Below, one piece after another: positions 14,536-20,472 of a stretch of 20,472 bases of DNA (its first letter is position 1; each line of letters starts with the position of its first letter). Source of the stretch: Candidatus Omnitrophota bacterium. GTDB taxonomy: Bacteria > Hinthialibacterota > Hinthialibacteria > JAKQFZ01. The position numbers and the translations under genes were made by a program. The stretch is from assembly GCA_029558215.1 (NCBI GenBank), contig JAKQFZ010000901.1, positions 1 through 20,472 on the forward strand, written 5' to 3'. The notes under the pieces are model-generated. The model ran no database searches, had not been told where the DNA came from, and saw only the letters and a program-made list of their open reading frames with translations.

Positions 14536-16236
14536 ATGCGATTCAGTACATTGTTTTTATTCCTCTCGTTTTTTGCTGTTTCAATTGTCTGTTTTGCTGA
14601 TATGAATGTGTCTTCCAGTGTGGACGTTTCTGATTACGTCATGGGAGTATCCACAATCACATACGAATCGGCTTTCTTCGGATATCAGTCGGGCATCAAT
14701 CGGGATTTCACCATCTATGGACGTTCCTTTGGCGATCAGGTGGACATCCCATTCTCAGCCTACGAGACAATCTCTGCAGATGTCGTTGATGGGATAACGG
14801 CGGAGATTCTCAGATGGCTTTCTGGCGAACAAGTTGAAATCACCGGAGACTTTACGGGGGAAGGCGTTAAAGACACTGCAACATACGACCCGGAGACGGG
14901 TATCGTGCGATTATCCAGAGGTGGAGAGAATCCAAATCCTCTGGAATTCCGGTTTCCGGGTGGTGCCAAGGGTGGAGTGTTGATCGCCGAGGATTTCAAT
15001 GCAGACGGGCGCCGCGATCTGGCGCTGTATAAAGGCTCCACCGTTCCTGATGGATTCCACTTCATCTTCAACCACGGTGAGGTTTTCTTTGTAACGACCA
15101 GCAGCAAGGACTATTCGGACTTCATTGATCCTTACTCCGCCAAATATGAATGGCCGTCTGATGCAACCGTGGCTGTTGCAGGAAACTTTGATGCTGACGG
15201 AACGCCGGACTTGGCGCTCTTGGACTTCGGAACGCGAGTGGTTTCTATCCGAAAGGCTGTTTCAGGTGGGGTGACGCAGCCAGCGTATGATTACTCCGTT
15301 CATTTGATCAAAGAAGGCGATCTCTATCGAATGTGGTACGGCTGTCGTTTTATCCGTCTTGACGAAAAGGGTGAGAAGGTTCGTGGTGGTGATGGAGACC
15401 ATGTGTGTACCGCTTACTCCAGAGACGGTCGGCGTTGGATTCGTCGCTCCGACGCACCGGCGCTGCTGAAGGGTGAGGAAGAGGGATACATCGGCACCTG
15501 GTGGTCGAAGAACTACCTTGAGCCGGAGGTTATCAAACTTGGGAATCTCTTCTATATGTATACTCAGCTGATGATAGACAAGGGAGACCTGCTTGATGAG
15601 CCGGCAGTGATTGCAGAGGGACCAACCGATCGAATGCAGTTGTGTCTAAGCCCTTGCGGTGAGAAATGGACGCGGTTTACCGAACGTTCGGTTGTCATCA
15701 ATGTAGACAAGCCTGCTAAGGTGAAACTGACGCACCATGAAGTGCTTTACGTCCCCGAAGACGAGCAGCCCTTCTGGTTCTACGTCTTCTGGTTCGAGGG
15801 AGGTACTCCCAAGGGGCATGTTCGGATGCGCTCGTCGGATCTCTTCACCTTTGACTGGCAGAAACGCGAACATGTCTCAGGGATGGCTCAGATCGGCAAT
15901 CAGTTGGCATACGGCGATACGGTGGATGGAAAGCGCGTATTCTTCAGAATCACACACAGCGCTTCGGAGCAAGGCAAACGCGTTCCGGCGATGCAGGTTT
16001 CGGGCGATGGCCTGAAATGGTCACCCCCCAATGCGCTGCTTGCTGGTTGTGAGGAAGATTTGGGTTGCTTTTTCCTTGGACTTTCGACTATTGATGGAAC
16101 AGGACGATTGGACAGAAGAGAAGACGGGAGTTTTCATGCCCTCTACGGAGCAACGACTGCCAAGACTCCTGTCGCGCCTGAGATATTCTGGAGCGAAATC
16201 GGTGTTGGAGAAGTCATCATTCGCATCGGAGAATAG
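14536..16236 (+). CDS. Secreted FG-GAP/VCBS-repeat plus five-bladed propeller (GH43/GH32-like) protein
   Basis: A 566-residue exported protein. The signal peptide is about 1-21 (FLFLSFFAVSIVCFA before DMNV). Residues about 100-235 hold three FG-GAP/VCBS calcium-loop repeats with DxxxDGxxD form: DFTGEGVKD (105-113), DFNADGRRD (153-161) and NFDADGTPD (217-225), followed by DLALYK and DLALLD strands. Residues about 250-560 form a beta-propeller rich in clan GH-F/J wording: KEGDLYRMWYG (259-269), AYSRDGRRWIRRSD (293-306) and KLGNLFYMYTQLMID (334-348). Repeated phrases are SGDGLKW (489-495) and DGSFHALYG (530-538). Start is ATG 14536 with AGGAG 6 nt upstream. Acts on or binds an extracellular glycan. 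The repeat region may mediate calcium-dependent surface attachment. Catalytic residues cannot be assigned from sequence. Confidence 0.78.
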   Translation: MRFSTLFLFLSFFAVSIVCFADMNVSSSVDVSDYVMGVSTITYESAFFGYQSGINRDFTIYGRSFGDQVDIPFSAYETISADVVDGITAEILRWLSGEQVEITGDFTGEGVKDTATYDPETGIVRLSRGGENPNPLEFRFPGGAKGGVLIAEDFNADGRRDLALYKGSTVPDGFHFIFNHGEVFFVTTSSKDYSDFIDPYSAKYEWPSDATVAVAGNFDADGTPDLALLDFGTRVVSIRKAVSGGVTQPAYDYSVHLIKEGDLYRMWYGCRFIRLDEKGEKVRGGDGDHVCTAYSRDGRRWIRRSDAPALLKGEEEGYIGTWWSKNYLEPEVIKLGNLFYMYTQLMIDKGDLLDEPAVIAEGPTDRMQLCLSPCGEKWTRFTERSVVINVDKPAKVKLTHHEVLYVPEDEQPFWFYVFWFEGGTPKGHVRMRSSDLFTFDWQKREHVSGMAQIGNQLAYGDTVDGKRVFFRITHSASEQGKRVPAMQVSGDGLKWSPPNALLAGCEEDLGCFFLGLSTIDGTGRLDRREDGSFHALYGATTAKTPVAPEIFWSEIGVGEVIIRIGE

Positions 16237-16247
16237 GTTGTGTTGAT

Positions 16248-17594
16248 ATGAGAATCGGTCGGATATCTCAATATCAGTCTTTGACTATGGTCGTTTTCGC
16301 GGCACTGATTCTCTGTTCGTGCACAGGAAAGACATCCGACGTGGGCGAGGTTGTCAGCATCTGGCATCCTTGGATGATGGATATTGGAGATGACTTTCTG
16401 GCAGCGTTGGAGTTGTTTGAAAAGAGCAATCCCCAGTTCGACATTCAGGCGCTGTATGCTGCCAACACGCTTTCATCGAATCAAAAACTTTTCCTTTCCA
16501 TCGCGGGTGGTGTTCCTCCTGACGTCACGTTCGTTGATGGTCCCCAAGTTGCGGAATGGGCGTGCCGCGGCGCATTGGAGCCATTGGATGATTACATCGC
16601 TCAAGCGGGCATTGAGCCTGACGACTTCTGGGAGCCTTGTTGGAAACAAACGGTCTTTGACGGACAGGTCTATGCGTTGACTCTGGTGGCTGATCCGAAC
16701 TTCGGTTTCTTCTGGAACAAAGAGGTCTTTCGTGACTCGGGACTGGATCCGGAGAGTCCTCCAAAGACCCTCGAAGAGATGGATCAGATGGCAGCGCAAA
16801 TCACCCGGTCTGAGAGTGCTCGCCTGACGCGGATCGGCCTTATCCCCTGGTCGGTCTACGGCAACGCCAATTCCATCTTCACTTGGGGATGGGCATTCGG
16901 GGGGGAGTTCTACGATCCGGAAACGAACAAAATCTCTGCCGACCATCCGAAAGTTGTCGAGGCTTTGGAGTGGATGGTGTCGTACGCCAAGCAGTATGAC
17001 ATCCGTAAGATTTCCTCGCTGGCTGCCGGATTTGGCTCTGCGGAGCAGAATCCGTTTTACACCGGAAGGCTTGGGATGCAGCCGATGGTCGTCTACATGC
17101 TTCGAGACATTGACCGATACCGACCGGACTTGGACTATGGCATCACTATTCTTCCACAACCTGACGGGGGAGAGTACAACTGCTCCTGGGTTGGTGGGTG
17201 GTGTCTTGCCATCCCACGTGGCGCTCAAAATCCACGCGGAGCATTTGAACTGATTCGGTGGTTGTGCGCCTCTTCGGAAGGAACAACTCTTGTCGCCAAC
17301 GCGATAGGTTCCACGCCGGGATATCGGAAGTCGGCTGCGTTTGAAGAAGCACGCCGGGATCCGCGAATGCGCGCCTTTGTGGAGATTTTGGAAAACTCAA
17401 GACACCAAAGGCCAGTCATGCCGGCGCAGGCATTCTACATGGGAGAACTGGAGCGCGCGGTGGATGATGCTCTCTTCGGCAAGAAGACTCCTCAACAGGC
17501 ACTTGCCGATGCCACAGCGCGGACGCAAAAGGAGTTGGACGGCATCCTCGAACGCTACTACGAACGGAAAGCGCGGAGAGAGAGTACGGAATGA
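16248..17594 (+). CDS. Sugar ABC transporter extracellular substrate-binding lipoprotein
   Basis: A 448-residue lipoprotein of the SBP family 1 (CUT1) type. The N-terminus MRIGRISQYQS, hydrophobic core LTMVVFAALIL and lipobox LCSC put the lipidated cysteine at Cys25, with an unusual Cys at -2. It binds a mono- or oligosaccharide outside the inner membrane and delivers it to the permeases. Typical landmarks are SIWHPW (37-42), GGVPPDVTFVDG (87-98), FWNKEVFRDSGLDPESPPKT (155-174) and WVGGWCLAIPRGAQNPRGAF (325-344). The last 20 residues are charged. Start ATG 16248 lies 11 nt after the previous stop. The stop overlaps the permease ATG (ATGA 17591-17594). The gene is followed by its two permeases in the standard order. 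Confidence 0.93.
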   Translation: MRIGRISQYQSLTMVVFAALILCSCTGKTSDVGEVVSIWHPWMMDIGDDFLAALELFEKSNPQFDIQALYAANTLSSNQKLFLSIAGGVPPDVTFVDGPQVAEWACRGALEPLDDYIAQAGIEPDDFWEPCWKQTVFDGQVYALTLVADPNFGFFWNKEVFRDSGLDPESPPKTLEEMDQMAAQITRSESARLTRIGLIPWSVYGNANSIFTWGWAFGGEFYDPETNKISADHPKVVEALEWMVSYAKQYDIRKISSLAAGFGSAEQNPFYTGRLGMQPMVVYMLRDIDRYRPDLDYGITILPQPDGGEYNCSWVGGWCLAIPRGAQNPRGAFELIRWLCASSEGTTLVANAIGSTPGYRKSAAFEEARRDPRMRAFVEILENSRHQRPVMPAQAFYMGELERAVDDALFGKKTPQQALADATARTQKELDGILERYYERKARRESTE

Positions 17595-18466
17595 ATCGAA
17601 GAAACATACTGGTCGGTCTCGCTTTCATCTCACCCTGTTTGGTCGGATTTCTGGGACTGACCGTCTATCCAGTGCTTGCGTCTTTCTACTATAGCTTCTG
17701 CGACTATATGATCTTCGAGAAGCCTGAGTTCATTGGTTTGGAAAACTATCGTGAACTCTTTTCCGATCCGCTTTTCTGGACGGCACTTTACAATACCTGT
17801 TACTACACAGCGTTTGCCGTTCCAGGATGTGTCGCCTTCGCGTTTCTTCTGGCGCTCATTCTGAACCTGAAGGTTCGGGGAATGGCATACTACCGCACGA
17901 TCTTCTTTCTGCCATCGATCGTCCCTGTGGTGGCTTCCTCCGTATTGTGGCTTTGGATTCTGAATCCACAGATCGGTTTTCTGAATCGGGCGCTCTCGGG
18001 TCTTGGTATCGCCAATCCTCCGGGATGGCTGTCTGATCCTGCCTGGTCAAAACCGGCGCTGATTCTGATGAGCCTCTGGGGCGTTGGTGGAACCGTGGTG
18101 ATCTATCTTGCCGCACTACAGGACATCCCTGTGCAACTGTACGAAGCGGCACAACTGGACGGTGCAAATGCCTGGCGCCGCACCTGGCACATTACCATCC
18201 CGACGATGAGTCCGGTGCTCCTGTTCACATTCATCATGGGACTCATCGGCTCATTCCAGTACTTCACACAGGCTTACGTCATGACTTCAGGCGGTCCGAG
18301 CAACTCAACGCGTTTCTATGCGTTTTATCTTTTTGATAACGCCTTTCAGTATTTCAGAATGGGTTATGCGTCTGCCATGGCATGGATACTTTTTCTCATC
18401 ATTCTCTTGGCGACGCTCGCGGTATTTCGATTGTCAGGACGCTTCGTACACTATGGAGGACGCTAG
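17591..18466 (+). CDS. Sugar ABC transporter permease (MalF/UgpA type)
   Basis: A 291-residue inner-membrane channel subunit with about six transmembrane segments, the first at about 7-30 (ILVGLAFISPCLVGFLGLTV). The cytoplasmic EAA loop that docks the ATPase is EAAQLDGANAWRRTWHITIP (185-204). Other family marks are FIGLENYRELFSDPLFW (47-63), FFLPSIVPVVASSVLWLW (105-122) and MTSGGPSNSTRFYAFYLF (231-248). It overlaps the binding-protein gene by 4 nt and precedes the second permease by 31 nt, the standard CUT1 order. It probably pairs with that second permease, but no ATPase gene is present in the window. Confidence 0.94.
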   Translation: MNRRNILVGLAFISPCLVGFLGLTVYPVLASFYYSFCDYMIFEKPEFIGLENYRELFSDPLFWTALYNTCYYTAFAVPGCVAFAFLLALILNLKVRGMAYYRTIFFLPSIVPVVASSVLWLWILNPQIGFLNRALSGLGIANPPGWLSDPAWSKPALILMSLWGVGGTVVIYLAALQDIPVQLYEAAQLDGANAWRRTWHITIPTMSPVLLFTFIMGLIGSFQYFTQAYVMTSGGPSNSTRFYAFYLFDNAFQYFRMGYASAMAWILFLIILLATLAVFRLSGRFVHYGGR

Positions 18467-18497
18467 CCTGCATGGATGCTGTCCAGGGTAAGCTGAT

Positions 18498-19316
18498 ATG
18501 AGAAGAAATCAGTTGTTCGCACATCTGCTGTTGCTGTCGTGTTCGGCGGTGTTCATCCTGCCTTTTCTCTGGCTGGTTTCCACATCTTTGAAACCGGACG
18601 CAGAGATTTTTGAGGAAGGGTTTCAGCTGATTCCCAAGACAATCACTTCCGAGCACTATGTGGCAGGAATCAAATCGTTTCGATTCCTGACTTTTCTGGA
18701 GAACACTGCAGTTATCTGTGCTTTCAGCGTTCTGGGAGTGCTTTTCTCCTGCTCTCTGGCAGCCTATGGATTCTCGATGGTCACATGGAAGGGGCGGGAT
18801 GTGTGTTTCTACTGCTTGCTGGCAACGATGATGTTGCCCCCTCAGGTGACTATTGTGCCTGTGTTTATGATCTTCAGAAGTCTCGGATGGATCAATACAT
18901 TTCTGCCACTAATTGTGCCCAGTTTTCTGGGGAACGCATTCTTTGTCTTTCTCTTGCGGCAGTTCTTCATGACGATACCGAGGGATCTAATTGACGCGGC
19001 TCGGATAGATGGCTGTTCCGAGTTTCGCATCTGGGCGGAGATTGTGCTGCCTCTTTCCAGACCGGCTCTGGCGACAGTAGCGTTGTTCACGTTTCTGGGC
19101 GCTTGGAACGATTTTCTCGGTCCGCTTATCTACCTGATGGACGAAAGCAAATACACCATGTCCTTGGGTCTGGCGATGTTCCGCGGACAATACACTTCGG
19201 CATGGGGCTCACTGATGGCAATGTCCACTTTGATGGTGATTCCAATCATCATTCTCTTCTTCTTCGCACAGCGAACATTCATCCAGGGAATCAAGATGAC
19301 GGGACTGAAGGACTGA
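18498..19316 (+). CDS. Sugar ABC transporter permease (MalG/UgpE type)
   Basis: A 272-residue inner-membrane permease with six predicted helices. The N-terminus FILPFLWLVSTSLKPDAEIF (19-38) and the C-terminus FIQGIKMTGLKD (261-272) are typical of the MalG/UgpE half of CUT1 importers. The EAA loop is DAARIDGCSEFRIWAEIVLP (166-185). LPPQVTIVPVFMIFRSLGW (113-131) and WNDFLGPLIYL (203-213) are further landmarks. An AGGG site lies 9-10 nt before ATG 18498. It is the last gene of the block. No terminator was recognised directly after its stop. Confidence 0.94.
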   Translation: MRRNQLFAHLLLLSCSAVFILPFLWLVSTSLKPDAEIFEEGFQLIPKTITSEHYVAGIKSFRFLTFLENTAVICAFSVLGVLFSCSLAAYGFSMVTWKGRDVCFYCLLATMMLPPQVTIVPVFMIFRSLGWINTFLPLIVPSFLGNAFFVFLLRQFFMTIPRDLIDAARIDGCSEFRIWAEIVLPLSRPALATVALFTFLGAWNDFLGPLIYLMDESKYTMSLGLAMFRGQYTSAWGSLMAMSTLMVIPIIILFFFAQRTFIQGIKMTGLKD

Positions 19317-19397
19317 TTCTTCGCCGAGACACGCGATGAGGATAACGATGTCTTCTGGCGTTGATTTTGCGTCCCTGTGCATAATGGTACTGGTTCG

Positions 19398-19545
19398 GTT
19401 ACACAAGGGCGGAGACTGTCATTCCGAATGACTGAGGCTTGGCGAAGGAGTGAGGAATCTCTCTGGATTCTGCAGTAAGGAGGGATTCTTCATTCCGCTC
19501 CCAGAGCGTCGCTGCATTCAGAATGACAACCATACCCTGTGTAAC
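19398..19545. repeat. 148-bp imperfect palindrome with terminal inverted repeats (MITE/REP-like)
   Basis: The outer repeats are GTTACACA (19398-19405) and TGTGTAAC (19538-19545), each followed inward by GGG/CCC. Inside them TGTCATTCCGAATG (19417-19430) pairs with CATTCAGAATGACA (19515-19528), 13 of 14 bases. GAGGAATCTCTC (19452-19463) pairs with GAGGGATTCTTC (19480-19491), 10 of 12. The centre is near the palindrome CTGCAG (19470-19475). Arms between these blocks match only partly. There is no transposase and no clear target-site duplication (left flank GGTTCG, right flank TGAGC). The TGTCATTC...GAATGACA ends resemble an interspersed repeat known from several bacterial phyla. As RNA it would fold into one long hairpin that could also stop read-through from the permease gene. 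Confidence 0.8.
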
Positions 19546-19817
19546 TGAGCTGATACCGAGAGGGGAAGATTCTTCTTGACGCTGCTTTGAAGAAAGGAGC
19601 ATCATAGCAATGCGTGATGTGGGTTGCTTCGGAAGACAGAAGTACAGATGGGTTTCTTGGAGCGGGCGAGTATGAACACTGTTGATTTACATAAGCATGC
19701 CTTCATTGGTGGATGCTTTTCAAAGGTGCCTTGTACGGACAGAAACAGAGTGACCCGAATCTTCTGCGGACTAATCTGATCACTTTCCCGAGATGAACTG
19801 AGGAGGAATGATTACAC
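19546..19817. other. Non-coding stretch before the toxin-antitoxin pair
   Basis: About 270 bp with no supported gene. A short frame at 19611-19676 (MRDVGCFGRQKYR...) has a weak AAGGAG upstream but no recognisable product. A GAGGAGG site at about 19799-19806 serves the antitoxin. No convincing promoter boxes or terminator were recognised. With the permease-end segment 19317-19397, which also shows nothing, and the palindrome, this makes up a 501-bp gap. Confidence 0.6.
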
Positions 19818-20048
19818 ATGCCAAAACCTGCAAGCAGAATACTTGCTGAGGCGCTGAATCTTTCACCGCTGGAACGTGCCGAGTTGGTCGAAAACCTCTT
19901 GAGCAGCTTTGAATTTCAATCCCGGAAAATGATTGATGCCCTGTGGGCTGAGGAAGCAGAGAACCGAATTGATGCATACGAGCGCGGTGAAACGGCGGCA
20001 ATCCCAGCAAGAGACGTATTTGCGGAAATCGAAAAGAATAGGCGCTGA
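19818..20048 (+). CDS. Antitoxin, Unstab_antitox (addiction module) family
   Basis: A 76-residue acidic/basic small protein, predicted to bind and neutralise the downstream toxin and to repress its own operon. Family marks are ALNLSPLERAELVENLLSSF (12-31), where the LSPxERAELxxxLL helix is the signature, and WAEEAENRIDAYERGE (43-58). A final helix ARDVFAEIEK (64-73) is typical of the CHP02574-type addiction module component. ATG 19818 has GAGGAGG about 11 nt upstream. Its TGA (20046-20048) overlaps the toxin ATG by 1 nt, giving translational coupling that ensures antitoxin is made with toxin. Possible co-regulation by the antitoxin-toxin complex is inferred from the family. Confidence 0.92.
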   Translation: MPKPASRILAEALNLSPLERAELVENLLSSFEFQSRKMIDALWAEEAENRIDAYERGETAAIPARDVFAEIEKNRR

Positions 20049-20353
20049 TGAAAATTGAATTCCTTGCTCCCGCAAAAGTGGAGTTATTGGACGCGATTTC
20101 CTATTACAACCTGCAGAGTGAAGGTCTTGGCTATGAATTTGCCGCAGAGGTTAAAAGGACGCTTGAGCGGATAGTTCAGTACCCCAATGCTTGGTTCAAG
20201 TTGTCAAAACGTACTCGCCGATGTCGGACCATCAGATTTCCTTACGGTGTCATTTATCAGGTTAGAGGAGATACATTGCTCATTCTGGCAGTCATGCATC
20301 TAAGCAGAGAACCCGAAACGTGGAAATCCCGACTCGAAACTGGGGAAGTTTGA
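20048..20353 (+). CDS. Toxin, ParE/RelE family
   Basis: A 101-residue type II toxin. The N-terminus MKIEFLAPAKVELLDAISYY (1-20) is the standard strand plus helix with paired tyrosines. GLGYEFAAEVKRTLERIVQYP (27-47) holds the two central helices. RTRRCRTIRFPYGVIYQV (55-72) and ILAVMHLSREPETW (79-92) complete the RelE/ParE beta-sheet, including the HxxRxPxxW ending. Whether it attacks mRNA on the ribosome (RelE-like) or DNA gyrase (ParE-like) cannot be decided: the RRC and HLSREP residues are common to both groups. No frameshift or truncation is seen, so the pair looks functional. ATG 20048 overlaps the antitoxin stop. Confidence 0.93.
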   Translation: MKIEFLAPAKVELLDAISYYNLQSEGLGYEFAAEVKRTLERIVQYPNAWFKLSKRTRRCRTIRFPYGVIYQVRGDTLLILAVMHLSREPETWKSRLETGEV

Positions 20354-20450
20354 ACCTTGGCATAGCAACCGCATGAACCTAAGACGGAATGGGCGCGTCA
20401 GCCTAACTGAGGGGATAGCCAGAGGACGACATTCGGGATTCGGGAAAAGG

Positions 20451-20472
20451 ATGGCAAAGCTACACATCGTTC
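20451..20472 (+). CDS. Possible start of another gene, truncated by window end
   Basis: ATG 20451 opens a frame MAKLHIV and runs off the window. AAAAGG directly abuts it, so spacing to a ribosome site is short. A direct repeat ATTCGGG-ATTCGGG (about 20431-20444) lies upstream. Only seven codons are visible, so this is a weak call. Confidence 0.2.

Noticed and set aside
19361..19385. TTGATT and CATAAT as a promoter for the region before the toxin-antitoxin pair
   Set aside because: Spacing is only 13 bp and the boxes lie over 430 bp from the antitoxin.
19611..19676. A 21-codon frame (MRDVGCFGRQKYR...) with a weak ribosome site
   Set aside because: Too short and without any recognised feature.
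1..20472. CRISPR array, tRNA or rRNA genes
   Set aside because: No evenly spaced direct repeats, cloverleaf or rRNA motif was recognised on reading either strand.

Overview
The window reads as a stretch of chromosome from a Gram-negative bacterium with mid-range GC, Shine-Dalgarno initiation and ATG/GTG starts. A Gram-negative envelope is inferred from an LpxL/HtrB-type lipid A acyltransferase, and tetrapyrrole synthesis by the C5 pathway from a HemL fragment. The mix of secreted beta-propeller proteins, a secreted clan GH-D-like glycosidase, FG-GAP/VCBS repeats and an animal-type UDP-glucose dehydrogenase resembles Planctomycetota/Lentisphaerota-type or related uncultured lineages. The sequence alone does not fix the phylum.

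Layout. (1) 1-855, plus strand: 3' part of hemL. It converges with, and overlaps by 44 bp, a minus-strand run of three genes: secreted glycosidase (5130-2980), Maf nucleotide pyrophosphatase (2879-2253) and UDP-glucose 6-dehydrogenase (2185-812). (2) 5131-5392: divergent intergenic region. (3) 5393-7557: lipid A-type acyltransferase translationally coupled to a GT4 glycosyltransferase. (4) 7558-7691: a short spacer with three hairpins. (5) 7692-9763: two tandem medium-chain dehydrogenases, the first lacking the catalytic zinc ligands. (6) 9764-9943: a C-terminal remnant of a VapC/PIN toxin. (7) 9986-10987: an orphan DppD/OppD-type ABC ATPase. (8) 11019-13388: two tandem, related GT4 glycosyltransferases. 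(9) 13415-19316: a sialidase-like secreted propeller, a secreted FG-GAP + propeller protein, a lipoprotein sugar-binding protein and two sugar permeases. (10) 19317-19817: non-coding, containing a 148-bp imperfect palindrome with terminal inverted repeats. (11) 19818-20353: an intact Unstab_antitox-ParE/RelE toxin-antitoxin pair. (12) 20354-20472: tail, possibly holding the first codons of another gene.

How the genes may work together (inference). UDP-glucuronate production, three GT4 transferases and an acyltransferase point to surface glycan or glycolipid assembly. The 13415-19316 block looks like a glycan scavenging unit: two exported propeller proteins would act on a glycan and a CUT1-type importer would take up the product. 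It has no ATPase of its own, and the nearby DppD-like ATPase is of the wrong family to power it. The VapC remnant, the palindromic element and the intact toxin-antitoxin pair mark the right half as an accessory, rearranging region.
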